Positions 1 to 12,352 of a stretch of 64,000 nt of DNA are shown piece after piece. Under the pieces are notes generated by a model. The model was not told the origin of the DNA, made no database searches, and was given only the letters and a program-made list of their open reading frames with translations. The DNA comes from Trogon surrucura (lineage: Eukaryota > Chordata > Aves > Trogoniformes > Trogonidae). The DNA lies in NCBI GenBank assembly GCA_020746105.1, contig CM036624.1, forward strand, positions 27,674,084 to 27,738,083. The letters are read 5' to 3'. Every line of letters starts with the position of its first letter. Within the stretch, counting starts at the first letter, position 1. The translations under genes and the position numbers were made by a program.

Positions 1-2283
1 ACAGTTCAGGGTTTTTTTAATCTATTGAGGCAGTTGATGAACATGAAGCAGAAAGAATGAAAGCAGAGTACAGGACAGTAAAGAGGTTAATGATAGGAAA
101 GTCTGATAAACTGATTACGGCAGACAAATATAAGTATGGAAAGAGAAATTTGCAGATACAGTACAACATCAAGAAGTTTTCTATTTAGAAATATAATTTT
201 CTTCTCTTTTTTTTTTTTTGTGTGTGTAAATGATAAAGGGAAAATATAACCCTCAACTCTAACCTGTTGAAATGTCAAAGTAGGCAAAGAGCCACCAGTA
301 GAAATTATGTCCAAACAATAAGACGGAAATAGGAGTTGTGATGAAAGAAGATGTGAAACTCAAACACAAATATATTATATGCATCTGAAAAGCAAGATAT
401 AAAACAACAAAACAGAAACGAAAAGAGTATGATTAGGAAAAGCTGTTCTTAATTGCTAAAACAGAATAAATTTTAAAGGATTGAGTATTTTTGGTGATAT
501 TTTCTGATACAAGTTAAGTAGTTCAAAAGGAGCAAGAATTTTCAAGAGCAAGAACTTTTCACAGTCTTTTTGCTTGTTTGTTTTTGAGGAATTTTTTTCC
601 TTTTTGATCCAGTATTTCTTAACTGTTTAGCTTGTGTAGATTCAGAACAAATGCTTGCCATTTTTTCTGCCTTGAAAGTCAACATAGCTATATTTTAATA
701 GATTTTTATGATACATAGTGCTAATGAATGTTATTTTGTATGGAATCATGAAAGGATATAACTGACGGAAAGTCATTCTCTAATTAGGTAAGGGTTATAC
801 TTACTCTCAAGGGGAAATGTACTGCTAGCATTTTCTAAACAAATTATTGCACAGCAAACTACTGGGAGTCTATCATCAGCACAATGTTTACCAGGAGCTC
901 CCTGGAAACACCCCAGCTGATGACGGGTATTCAGGGCGAGGTTTACAGCACTCTTTCTAGTCTGCAGACCTTGTTGTGTGCCTGGTGGATGCAGCAGATG
1001 CACACTGCCAAGTTAGATTTGTACAGGTTCTTTGCTTGCTTCAGATTTTCCCATGGAGTTAGCAAATAATTGGCAGAGGCTTTTATGTATTAGACAAACC
1101 ACATCTCAAACCACATTTCATATACACATTTTTCAGCTTTTCATCATGCCCACATGCACGCTGTTTCTGCAATATGTCGTCTGTATTGATACTTTTGTGA
1201 TCAGGAGGGGCTGTTTGATTCAGGTTTCAAAAAAAAAAGGGTGACATTTTCATTTTTAAATGCTTGAGGATTCTTCATAACGAAAGGTTCTGTATTACAA
1301 GAAGTTATTGTATAGTCAGAGCATTATATGTAAGCATAAATCACTATCATATTGACATTTATATTAGGTATAATCTGACTGTCCACATCTGAAGCAAAAA
1401 AGTCACAATTTATTGGTGGGTTGTGTTGTCATTGCAGTAGATGTGACTGTGAATGCACAGCCGTAAACATAATTTCCTTGTATCAAGGAAAAGCCTGGGA
1501 AGATTTATACAGTTTTTAACCACAAAGATTTCAACAGGCCTTTGCTAAAGTTAACTCGAGATAACTGTGAACTGTGTGAGTTTCTCTCCTGCAGGGAGTT
1601 ATCATGTCTCAGTACCACGGTGTAAGTGAGAGGGCAGGCTCCACAGAGCTGCTGCAGCCTTGCCTGGGCAAGGCAGGTGGCGGCCAGGGTGCTGGTGGTG
1701 GTGGTGATGAGCCTCCCCAGCACAACGTCCCACACAATTCAAATTTCAATGATACGGGCACTACCCTGTCCAACTGCAGGCTCTGTGGCTACTTACTTTA
1801 AAAAGACTGAAATTTCTATTTTAGCATGTATATTTACAGTACTCCTTAATGCTGCACCTGTGACATAAAAGCACAACCCTGGTGAACAGTACAAACTGTA
1901 CAGTACTTCGGGGCTCATTCATGCTTCGATTCTGTGATTTCTTGGTGATTGTGTGTAAGTTTGTTTTGAATTATTATTTGATTAAGACAGGACTTACAAT
2001 GATCTGGATGCTTTCTCAGCACTGAGAAGCTTACATACCTTGTAATTGCCTCTAATGTATTCCAATCTTTGTGTGCGCTTGTAACTATGACATCTGGTTC
2101 TTTGCCAGACTTTTTGGGTGGCATTGCTATACGCTTCATTCTCAAAGTGCTGAGTGATACGGTCATGAAAAATACCTCCTCTTTGCCCGTAAAAAAAAAC
2201 TCAATCATATGAGAGATGTTAAAATTTATGCTAAGTCTATTCAGTGTAACATAAATAGTCATCGCTTGGAGAACTTGTTATGC
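1..2283. other. AT-rich non-coding DNA, no gene recognised
   Basis: No frame here has the length, composition or motifs of a gene. The DNA is AT-rich with short A- or T-runs (for example T-run near 206-219, A-run near 1,230). The only structured items are an exon-like unit at 1,595-1,621, described separately, and a somewhat GC-richer patch after it (about 1,625-1,790) with several CTG/CAG and GGTGGTGGT motifs that I cannot assign. Confidence 0.6.
1595..1621 (+). other. Exon-like 27-nt unit (possible microexon)
   Basis: A pyrimidine-rich tract ending in CTCCTGCAG (to 1,594) is followed after 27 nt by GTAAGTGAG (from 1,622), close to consensus 3' and 5' splice sites. The enclosed 27 nt is a multiple of three and open in one frame (GVIMSQYHG). 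Neural microexons have this size range, but such pairs also occur by chance in long non-coding DNA. There is no neighbouring exon to link it to and the peptide is not recognised. Confidence 0.15.
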
Positions 2284-2384
2284 CAGGCATGATCCTGCAA
2301 TATGCTAGGTTCTTCCTAAATATTCTCAGCACCCTCAACTTTCATTGAGTTGCCTGATACTCAGCACCTTGTAGGATCTGGCCT
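2284..2384. repeat. Ancient amniote palindromic repeat (MITE-like)
   Basis: The left end reads gatcctgcaatatgct and the right end reads agcaccttgtaggatctggc, which is nearly the reverse complement of the left. Between them lie ctcagcaccctcaact and ttcattgagttg. This matches my memory of a widespread old amniote repeat, a palindrome of roughly 80-100 bp with a central cattgacttcaatg. It is a non-autonomous DNA-transposon-like relic, heavily worn. The family name is not assigned because I cannot search a repeat library. Confidence 0.6.
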
Positions 2385-5300
2385 CGGAGAAGGAGCATGA
2401 AAGGACCCAAAGCAACTGGCAAACATTCAGCTGTTTGTTGTACAACTTTCCTTCTCTCTCAAAAGCAACAGTTCAAACAAAGGATTAATTTAGAAAGAAA
2501 AAAATAATTAAGATTGAAAGAAAAGGAGGAAGGAGGATGTGTGAAAAAGAATGTTAATAACAGTATTTGAAGAGGCAAAGAAATTAGAGAGATGGAAAAC
2601 CTGATCTTCCTTTTAAACAACATTGGGAGGGTTGTGGATGTTGTTAAATATTGTCCTTGAATATTTTGCAAGTGGCACAACCACTTCATGAGATGCCAAT
2701 TGCTGAAATACAGAGTTGTGATTTAAAGTGACAATGTCACCTTAGTTTTAGTCCAAGTGATGGATTTTGTTTTGAAATGGGTTATGCCAAACCTAACGTA
2801 GAGAGATGTATTTGCATTTGTTAATTTCAGTGAAAATTACTCTGGTTAAAAACACCATTCCCATAACTTTCTATTACAATTTTATATCTTCTGATGTGAA
2901 CTCAGAGGGGCCTTACAAGATACCGAGTACTCGGGAACAGAACTGATGCATCCAGATAGCCAAGACAGACACCAAAAATCCCAAGCTCTATAGATTAGCT
3001 TTGGACATTTCTTTCTTTTAAAAAAAAATGAATGGCTATAAACGATACAGACAAGGAAGGTTTTTTTTAAAAAGGAAGCTTATTTGTAATAGCTTGCACC
3101 TGGTCTATGTGAAGAGCTAATACAGAATCCTGCAATACTGACTGATACCGCTTTCTTTTCAGTTTTTATGATGATAAAACATAGAAATGGCAAGATGGTG
3201 GAATAGGAAGACTTAAGTCCTGATTTCATTGGGTTTTAAGTAGCAGATTGCGTAGTAAATTAACTTATGTACCATGTTTATTGTTGAATTGTCCAGATTC
3301 ATTAAAGCCCTGGAACTGCATTTGTATAGCAAAATATGACCTCCTTTCCTGGCTGTTTAATCCATTTCCAAGCTGCATATACCTCTTTGAATATGTGTTA
3401 AAGTAGTAGCCTCATTTGACAGGGAGATTTCATAAAGCTTTGAAGTGTATCATTAAAAGGGACACTGTCAATTTGAATTTTTTCAAGATGACCAACTTAA
3501 AAAAAATCAAATGTTGGAGGTTTTTTTTTTCTAATTCCTAGAAAATGTATACAATTTTTTTCTCCCTGAGTGTTTAGAAGCATCGTTTAGAAGACCAGAG
3601 AATATTGCTATTGTAGCCACCATTATTAATCATCAACATTTTCATATTCCTCCCGTCCCATCTTTTTCTCTAACATGAACTCAGCCTAGTGCATGCAGCC
3701 AGCCTGTATCCTGTGAATCATTTTAGCATTATTTTAAAACTTTGAACGGGACTTTACTACAGCACTGTTTTGTCCTGTGCACTGTGGTTATTTTCATTCC
3801 GTGACTGCTGCCTGTTGTCTGGAGAGGTATTTTAGGCCTGAGCTTGCCAGCGCCTCTCTCCAGCAGACCCCTGCCTGCAGAGACCGCTCTGCCAACCAAC
3901 CTTTCAGTCATGGGTCTTTGACAGACAAGCTCTGCCAGATGTAGTTGCCATGATTTCGGATATTCGTGCTCACAGCTGTCCATCTCACAAATCTGCTGGA
4001 AATTACTGTCAACCTACAGGGACAAGAGGGGAAAGCATGTGCCTGTACTTGAGCCACCTAGATTCACATTGCCTGTTAATTTAAATTGGCAGTGAAAGCC
4101 TTTGCCCTAATCGGCTGGACTGTCGGTGGGGTTATGATCTTCCAGGGGAGGGACAGGGCATAAAGCTGGGAAGTGGTAACATCCAAAATTGTGGCAGGTT
4201 TGTACTTCAGTGTATGTGAGCCACAGCACAAACTGCCTGTGCTAAGTAAACAGCAAAAATATAGAGCAAAAAAAAAAGGTCTTTAATCTTTCTCGGATAC
4301 ACTGCATGCAGGTTTTTAGATGAGAAAGTGGCATTCAGGTTCCCAGTGTCCTTTTAATGACTCGGTGAAATATATTTTATTTTGCCAGTAAAGTTGTTAA
4401 ACTGTGAATATTTTATCCAAACGATTAAAGTTACTCCTTACTCTTACAAATTGGGCACAGAATATTTAAATATAAGAGAGAGAAGGAACGCTAGATATGA
4501 TAATATCTGACAGTTTATGGGAATGTGTTTCAAATTACAAGCAAAGCATGTGTGTGCACACATGAATACAGCTGTGGTTTCTCTTCAGCATTAGGTAATG
4601 TTCTTTCATAAAAGAAAGAAGTGAAGGCTCCTGCTATTCTGTTCAAAGGAAGGACGTTTATATACTTTATACAGCACTCTTTATACTGCTGTGTTATGGT
4701 ATGTAGTATATTGGAAGTTCTCAGTCTGTGACAGACCCCCAAAGGGTAGACATGTAGGTCTAAGAGATGAAAAAAAATCAAAGACATGATCTCTTGACAG
4801 AATTATATAACCTTCTCACACTGCCTCTGAACTTCATTGAATCCTCGAGGTGACAGAAAGCTGGCAAGCTAAGTAGAAGCAGCTGCTTGTGATGGCATGC
4901 CTAAGATATATGAATCTATTCTGTGTGATCAATGGCTGAATGCTCAACCGCCCAAGTCATTGATCACCACGATGACCCCAGTTCCTGCTAAGTCCATCAG
5001 GCTGCTGTGGAGGCTTTACGAAGGAGAGAGTGGAAAACGGAAAGCAGGACATAAACAGCAAAGGGAGGAGAAAGTCGGGGCACGAGCCCTCCTCATAAAA
5101 GCTACTCAGGAAATTGCAAAGCTCATTACTATGTTTGCGGTACTTGATCACACTGAAGTTTTGCTTTAAGGTGCATACCTGAGAAATTCTGCTCTATATA
5201 TAGTCTGAGATTGCCATGGGAGCCTGCCTCCCATGGAATTTCAATCAAGGCTAGGGGTCTAGGTTCTCCATGCTCCTTTGGCAGTCTCAGCTATAATATG

Positions 5301-5973
5301 CACATGCACATGCATCTTATTTTTTATATCCTTTCCAAAAATGTTCTTTAAAATATTGCATGTAATAAACAAAATATCAACCCACACTATATGCCAAATT
5401 TTGCCAAAAAAAAAAAAGCAACAGGATATAGTGCAAGCAGAGTTTTTATGATGTGAACGTGTAAAAAGTGTACAAGTGAGTTTTATTAAATGTGTTCTAC
5501 TCATACGCAAAAATAATTTAACAATTTAATTATTTCACAAAAGGAACTATTCTAGTGCAGTTGCATCATGAAAAATTACTTTGTTAGAATGGTTGAACAG
5601 GTTTCCACATGCTTTAAGTCTCAGAGGATTTATCTAATTTTCTCAGTTTGCTAATAAAAATATCTTTTACAGCTTTTACATACAAAACCTGGAAAACTCA
5701 AATGGGCTGCAAAAGGCCAAACTGGGTTCCTTCTGTCTCATACATCCTGTTATTACCAAAGAAGCTCCCAGTTAAACGTTAGTTTTTCTGCTACCCTTCA
5801 CTGAGATAGTTCAGTTTTAGTATAGCACAGAATTTAAATGCACTGAGACTGCATAAATCTCATTGTTGATACAGTAAGTAATGCCAAAAGAGAATTCAGT
5901 TCGCTCCATCAGAAGTGGGAATAAAAACACTTTTTCCACTAAAGTAATCATACACGAATGTGAATATACACAA
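2385..5973. other. Non-coding DNA without recognised features
   Basis: No gene, tRNA or recognisable repeat was seen. There are short homopolymer runs (T-run about 3,525-3,534, A-runs about 4,267-4,276 and 5,405-5,416) and a modestly GC-richer patch at about 3,790-3,960. The short open frames in this stretch have no recognisable motifs and no supporting splice context. Confidence 0.55.
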
Positions 5974-6030
5974 GGGGCCTGATCCAGAAGTAAAAGTCTC
6001 TCCCAATAACTTGGAATCTGGATTTAGTCC
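5974..6030. repeat. Ancient amniote palindromic repeat
   Basis: It begins ggggcctgatccagaag and ends tctggatttagtcc. The ends are imperfect reverse complements around a centre tcccaataacttgg, a decayed version of cccattgacttcaatggg. This is the same general class as the element at 2,284-2,384 but a different subfamily (gatccaaag-type ends). It is a short non-autonomous relic with no coding capacity. Confidence 0.5.
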
Positions 6031-8090
6031 AAAGAGCAGATCTGTTGAACAAAACCAGTACATTCTACATTGGCACTTTTAAGCATGGAAGTGCCCTATA
6101 AAGGCAAATGTCTTTGAGGCTATTGTTCAAATTAAGGTAGGATTTGTTTCACAGAACTCTGTTCTGAAGAAAAAATAATCTCATATATAAAAATTGTTTT
6201 GTTTCATATTACAAAAAATTACATGAATCTCAGCTACTCGCATTTAGTATTCATGATGCACCAATTAGATTATAAAACTTGATCTTAGAGCCAAAGTGCT
6301 CAAAGCAGAAGAGAAGATTAATTTCCGTTTTCACCAGGAGAAAGCCACATCCCTATTTGTTGTATTATTCTGATGCATGCATTAATATTTCTTTTGTTTT
6401 CATTTTCACATATTTCCTTTGATTATATAGCAGTTAGACTATAAATATAGATGTTAGTAAGTTATAGTTTCCAAGTACACAGAATCAGGGGAAGAGATGC
6501 TTTCTTTTGTCCTGGTGCAAACTGGGAGTACTTCTAGTGGTACTATTGGGATTACAGTATTGTAAAAATGAGACAGAATTACAATTTTAATCTTCCATCC
6601 TACCATGTCTTCATATCCTTGCCTCCAAGTCCAAATGCTCTTTGATTTTTGTGCACTTCTAAGTCAACAAAGAAGCATCGTCGTGGTGATAACTGCTGGA
6701 TAACACTGTCAGGAAAATCACTGAATTAACTGGTTAGAGTATAGCTCCTTGGTTTGTTACGTGATTGGGATATTGAGACATCTCTTTTTTTTTTTTCTCA
6801 GTGGAAAACAAATAAGAATTTACACAGCAAATTCTTTCACTGTGACACACATTGGTTTGAGGTTTGAATGAAGGGAAGTAGTAAACCTAACAATTTTACT
6901 CACAAAGATAAATGATCTGTTCAGTGTGTCCACCTTCATCTCTAATGACTGCATTCATTTGCACCTGTGTAAAATGTGATTTGCAAATCCAAATATAGTA
7001 TATATTTAACACATACTACTACTATTGTTTTTTATGATTGCGTCTTAGACCTTTGGCCATGTCAGTTCTACACATCTCAGGTATTCTTTATGAGATTTCA
7101 GTGAATCTCCCAGCACAAAAAAAAAAGGGCCTTTTTTGCATTAATTTTAGAAAGACTGTATCACCACAGATTTTTTTTAGAGAAGTTCTCAAAGTTGATC
7201 TCACATACTCCACTGATTCCGAATGTTATTAAATGTGCTTTTCAGCAAAACTATCTGCCATCACATTGCTGACCTGGATAGATCTCTTTCTTACTGTTTG
7301 TGGGCTCTTCTGTTAAGTATTCCCACCATCCCCCTCCATTCAGTTCTGTAGCTTAATGAGTTTGACAGAAATTCCCTCTGTTTTCATCTTAATGGCAGAC
7401 AAAAAAAAATGTGCGTGTCATTTGCTTGGAAGTCATAACACCTATATGAATTTTTATGAAATTGCATTTCCTGCAGCAGAAATGGGAGTACAGTCAGTTG
7501 GCCCAGAGGAACTCCTCGACACACACAGCTGGATAAATTCCCGCTGTTCACTTTTGTCTTGCCTGTAGGCATTTTTTAACAGTTTTCAGTTCAAGTGCAC
7601 TTTTACCTCTTGTTTAATTTTAATTTGTCTAACAACATAATAATACCTTTAGGGAGTATTAGTGCTACAGTAAGAGCATACATAAATTCTGTCTATACAT
7701 ATATGTATGTGTATGTGTCTGTATATACATATTTGTATGTGTCCTCTGTCATTGTTCCACTCTCCAGCTTGATTAAGCCGTGCAAAAATAATAATATGGT
7801 CACTTGCATAAACAAGGAAAACGGACACTCTATTGATTAGGCTTTATAGAAAGGTTCTTTAAACTCGAATAGAGTTGAAACCAAGTGACTAGAGAACTGA
7901 GAATAAATTGCTCCAAGCAATAGACCAAGTAGTGAGTCGTTAACCTGGGGAGAGGGAGAAGCAGAATGTGTTGAGCACCTGGAAGTGGGGATAAAAAAAA
8001 AACAACCCAACTCTGGAGAGTTTTACTCAGCTTTTGAATTTTCCTGGCATGCTACCCTATCTCTCTGTCACACAAATTTCTCCCTTATTT
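6031..8090. other. Non-coding AT-rich DNA with a small microsatellite
   Basis: No gene was recognised. The stretch includes a T-run (about 6,785-6,796), A-runs (about 7,117-7,126 and 7,400-7,408) and the TA/TG-rich simple repeat listed next. Confidence 0.55.
7694..7742. repeat. Imperfect (TATG)n / (TG)n simple repeat
   Basis: About 50 bp of interrupted TATG, TATA and TG units. It is a degenerate microsatellite with alternating purine-pyrimidine steps. Nothing suggests a function. Confidence 0.7.
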
Positions 8091-8375
8091 GGCAACCATC
8101 TGCAAAATGGAGCTGCAGTAGCTACCGGTGCCAGGCTCCGTGGCCTCTTCTTGAGGCAAGATGTTCAGGCCGCAGAAAGCCAGGGTCAGGGGACAAGGGC
8201 AGTTCTTCAAGGAAATGTCTGTCTTGGTGGGCCAGGAAGAGGCTCTGCAATGGATGCCTGGCGTGCAGAACCTCTGGGGGAAGGTGCCTACACACAGGGT
8301 GGTGCTGGGCAGTGGGGGGATGCCAGGAGCTCTGCTGGTGCCAGCAGGAAAGGGGACCCTGCCAGATCGCTGAAG
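8091..8375. other. Isolated GC-richer patch, origin unknown
   Basis: This patch is clearly richer in G and C than its flanks (many CCAGG, CAGG and CTGG words). It is therefore open in several frames at once on both strands. That multi-frame openness, plus the lack of any known motif, argues against a real gene. It could be the remnant of an old inserted element or a small regulatory island. No terminal repeats or target-site duplication were seen. Confidence 0.35.
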
Positions 8376-8759
8376 CGAGTTTTGGAGGTTATAAAAAACA
8401 TAGTTTATTGTAGTTAACATCAGGGAAGGGGTGGGGTTAGGTTAACACAGAGACTAAGGAAAAGGTACTTTGGAGAAAGCGGGGAGAGATAAAGTATTAC
8501 TGAAAATTAAAGGCCACCCATGGCAAAAATTTGTAAACTGCTGATAAGAAACCTAGGCAGAACTGTGTGTCCCCTATAGAAATGCACGGCTTGCCTTAGT
8601 TTAGAGATTACATTGTATTATGATCTGTTGTACCCAGTGGAAAGCACACCCTCACAAAAAACCTGCTTTGAAAATGTTTGACTGTCGATTATTACAAGTA
8701 AACACAAACAAGTAAAGTGCTTGATAAAGTTTAAAATACTTTATCTCTAACAAGTCTGC

Positions 8760-8783
8760 TTTTTTTTTTTTTTTTTTTTTTTT
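8760..8783. repeat. T24 homopolymer tract
   Basis: An uninterrupted run of 24 T, the longest homopolymer noticed in the window. On the minus strand it could in principle be the A-tail of a retrocopy whose body would lie to the right (8,784 onward). I see no gene-like body or flanking duplication there, so it is listed as simple sequence. Confidence 0.9.
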
Positions 8784-9284
8784 GCATAGATAACTTATTC
8801 CTAATATTTTTGAGTAGGTCTTTCATACAATCCTAGACAAGAATCAAAATGATAGGAAAATATGTTTTATAACTGGAATATTTATACTGGAAATCTAGTC
8901 CCAAATATATCATTCTTTAATTCAGTTATATTTCATAAAATCATAAAATTAACATATTAAACAGGAATATGCACAGAGGAACATCTAACTCTGTCAGTGT
9001 CTATATTTTCTGATCATTTCTGGTCCATGCATCATTCTTCATATGCTCTTTAAACACATAAAGAATAAAGTCAAATTTCCTCTCTTCTGTACTGCAGTTA
9101 AAACCTACAAAAAGCGTTCTCTAATGACCAGGCACTGTTCTCCATGGGGTTTTTTTAATATCTTTTATGAAAGTCTCCAATTTGTAAACTACTCAAACCA
9201 GGAATATATTGTGTGGTATAGATTTCCAGTTGTACGTGGCATAGATAATTTCAGCGCTATAAAAGTATTATTATAAAGACTACG

Positions 9285-9360
9285 CACCAGATTCTCAGCT
9301 GGTGGAAATCAGCATAGCTCTTCCCATGTTACATCAACTTTTAAATGAATTCTTCCAGTT
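9285..9360. repeat. Ancient amniote palindromic repeat (cagctggtgtaaat type)
   Basis: The left half, cagattctcagctggtgg then aaatcagcatagctct, is close to what I remember of a common old repeat: ccagatcctcagctggtgtaaatnngcatagctccattgacttc followed by its reverse complement. The right half has largely decayed; only a trace such as cttccagtt near 9,351-9,359 may remain. It is non-coding and non-autonomous. Confidence 0.55.
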
Positions 9361-9610
9361 GAACAAGTTATACTACAAACATTTTGTAATCTGTAGCTAT
9401 ATATGGATATTGGATTTTTTAGGTATAAAGTTTTGAGATTTTTTTAATTTGTATTTTAGTATGGAATTGAAAATTCTGAGCTTTCAATGATCTTTGCATC
9501 CTTTATGGCACAAATGTTTGGACACATTATTAAAATTTATAGTGAATAGTTATATATGAAGCCTTATATTATATATACAAAGCTGCAGGGAATATCTATT
9601 TCAAACTACT

Positions 9611-9720
9611 TGGACCAGCCCTGCAAACATAAATAGTTTTCATTTGTAAGGTCAGACCCACTGATTTCAAAGGGTATATGTGTAAATCTTCAAAAGTACT
9701 GATGTGAAAAAGCATGATAG
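9611..9720. repeat. Ancient amniote palindromic repeat (cactgatttcaatggg type)
   Basis: Recognisable words in order are ggaccagccctgcaaaca, then cccactgatttcaaaggg, then tatatgtgtaaatcttcaaaag. These correspond to the known old palindrome with a ccagatcctgcaaaca end, a cccactgatttcaatggg centre and a returning ...gtgtaaat arm. The returning arm is poorly preserved. Confidence 0.5.
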
Positions 9721-12057
9721 ATTCTGTAACTTGTAGCTGCTCTGTCAGAACCCTAAAAATATAACAACTTGGTGGATTAGGAGAAAGTGCTGTCATATAA
9801 CATGGGCCTACAAACATCAGGTTTTAGCACGCTAGCTGGAAAAGTCTCCCCAGATCTTCAACAGACATCCCATGTAACATGGATTTCCATGTTATTTATT
9901 ATCAGATCCCTTGTCATGTATGAAAAGCATTCTGGGCACATTTTTTCCCCTGTATTTTCCTAGTAAATCAATGTTTTTACAGTTATTCAGTATCTTAAGT
10001 TTTGAAGCCTCTAGAAAAGCTGCTATGGCTCACATGGAGATAAACTGTAGAGAATGACTTGACACGGCACAGTCAGGGGGGCTGATCAGATTTTGTTATC
10101 ATTGACAGGATGTGGAGTGGTTCTGACTCTGACTCCTTTCTACCTCTCTGGGACAACAGTGGCCCAAGTCAACGCTGTACTTACCCAAGGTTTCCAAAAA
10201 TCTCTAAGACAGCAGTAATCCGAGACCTTATTTGAAAATGAACAGCTATGAAAAACACACGTAGAAGCAAAAAGCAGTGCAGAATATTTTTGTTAAAGCA
10301 AAAAAGCAAAATCAGCTACTTGACTATTTAAAGACAGTCTTCAGAATATGCAGAATTATATTTTAATGCCTTATGTCTATCATTCTTTCCTATATATCTG
10401 ACTATAATCCAATCTAATTCAATCTACCTAATGCATTTCTAATGTGTTTTTCACCATAGAAGCTAGGGACCATTAGGAACTTATCTCTGTTCCCACTTTA
10501 CCTTGGTGGTGACATGTGTGACAACCCAGACAATACCCTGTGTCAGAAATATCAAGACTTCCCATAATCTGAATTTAGCAACCCCCCATGTACTTTTAGC
10601 TTCTTGACTCTTCCTGTCTACATTTCAGTATGGAGTCCCCAGTATCTGCTCATCACTCCTAATTACTTTTATTTTAGCCTATGTTCCTGATTTCTGGGCC
10701 AAGTAGTTTAAAGAACTATGATGTACTCTGACGAAGCATTTAATCAGGGCTGAGTAATCAAACAAAAAGCTTTTCAGGGCAGGGTGGAATATGGGAGGAA
10801 CCATATTGTCTGCCCGATTATTTTGTTTCCTGTTCTCAGCCCTGGAAGAGTTCCTGCAGGGACGAGAAGACCTGCCCATAGCTTGATGGGAAGAGTTCCC
10901 GAGTAAGCAGAAGCCACGTGAAAAGGGAGTGGTGGCAGAAAATGACATAAAATCAGTGAAGTAGGAAAGATGTGAAGTATAAACGCTTTTCATCTTGTAA
11001 AACCTTTGTCATCAGGTGCAAAACTCTGGAAATATTTGTGGTTATGGGTGAGGGGCAGGGGAAAGCTAGCCATTCATTCCTAAGAGGTGTTATCAGATGC
11101 ATCAGGGTTTGGCTGTAAATTTGACTACACTGCTGTGGTGCACAGAGAAATGAGTGAGGAAATATCTGATTAAAGTGTACATTGCTGCTGAGGCAACTGA
11201 ATGTTGCCATAGCAATTGAGATGAAATGTGCAAAGAAGTGAGATAATTAAATCTAACCCCTTTAGTAGTTTTGATAGTCAATGCACTGCCAATAGGAAAA
11301 GTTATCTACAGTGTTAAAGATAAAACATATTCTCGTGGAAGTACTCCTTGCTGGTATTTGTTGCTGTCTTTCTAAATGCGTCGCTTCGGGTATCTAATTT
11401 GAATGTTCTCTTTAATAATAAAATATAGTTTTGACCTTGGTCTGTAACAGCCTAGAACTTTTGCTGACTTACTGTATCATGGGAACTGTCTACACAAAAT
11501 ATCTGGAAAATTTTTATTCCCCCTTCCTCTGTGTGCAGTACAGTAAAGGCTGGGCTGTCATCTCAAAGCATACAGTTCAATAATATCTAGAACGTGCTGC
11601 CCTCTTCAGGAATTATCTTTTAAAAATAAAATTTAGGTGATTTTGTTTATTGATTCAGAAACTATAGTGAGCAAACAGGAACTACAGAACTGAATAAGTT
11701 GCGGTTTTTTGACATTTGTAACGCCAGTGCCAGAAAATCTGAGAGTAGTTGCAACGTCAGTAGACAAATCTGATTTTTAAAAAAGGAAATAAAAAACTTG
11801 TTAGCATTTCTTAAACAGAATTTGAGAGCTGGGTGGTCATACACCCATCCACTCAGATTATTTATTTCAGCCAGTGAAAACAAAAGCGAGAAGAAGCCTT
11901 GACTCACTTCTACAATAATAATTCCATATTCTATGTAACAGCAAATAACCTGTTATTAAAAATGGTTTGTGTACAAAAATAACTCGTACATTAGCTGTCA
12001 CACTAAATTTATTTTGCTTAGAGCAGCTCTGCTGAAGTCTGAATCCGTGTAAGGATT
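9721..12057. other. Non-coding DNA without recognised features
   Basis: No gene or confident repeat was seen. A minus-strand donor-like site (reverse complement of acttac at 10,179-10,184, giving GTAAGT) has no matching acceptor close by. Short open frames around 10,680-11,210 overlap on the minus strand but have no recognisable protein character. Confidence 0.5.
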
Positions 12058-12150
12058 TAAGCCATGATTTAGCAGAACATTAAAATGTACACGTAACTTT
12101 AAGCACAAACATTGCTGCTATGGCTTCAGGGGGATACCCGTGTGAACGTA
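12058..12150. repeat. Ancient amniote repeat (aactttaagcac type)
   Basis: It contains atttagcagaacattaaaat, then cacgtaactttaagcaca, then tggcttcagggggat followed by cccgtgtgaa. These correspond to an old repeat of the form ttcagcaaagcacttaagcacatgcttaactttaagcac...cattggcttcaatgggac...cacgtg. It is heavily diverged and no coding sequence is involved. Confidence 0.45.
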
Positions 12151-12289
12151 TTGAATAACTTGTGTGTCAGCCTGGAGGCTAGCATCCGTGCCTGAGAGGT
12201 AGAGGACAGGCCCCAATTTTCAGTTCTTATCTTACAACATCGTAAGTTATATTGTAGAACGTTAATACTTACGCAGTTAAGAACTAGAG

Positions 12290-12352
12290 GCAAAATCTAC
12301 CCTTTTGTGAATATAATTTCTTTTGATGTCAATGAGAACTTTTGTTCGTTTA
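12290..12352. repeat. Ancient amniote repeat (gatgtcaatgagaa core)
   Basis: The order aggcaaaatctacccttttg, then tttgatgtcaatgagaactt, resembles another member of the same repeat class (gcagaatctggccc end, cattgatttcaatgggagtttt core). It lies about 140 bp from the preceding copy. It is shorter and more diverged, hence the lower confidence. Confidence 0.35.

Noticed and set aside
7985-8417. Open frames of about 110-142 codons on both strands
   Set aside because: Many mutually overlapping frames in a GC-rich patch, and the cysteine/tryptophan-rich products resemble no known family.
8760-8783. T24 run as the A-tail of a minus-strand processed retrocopy
   Set aside because: The adjoining sequence to the right is AT-rich without any gene-like body, and no flanking target duplication was seen.
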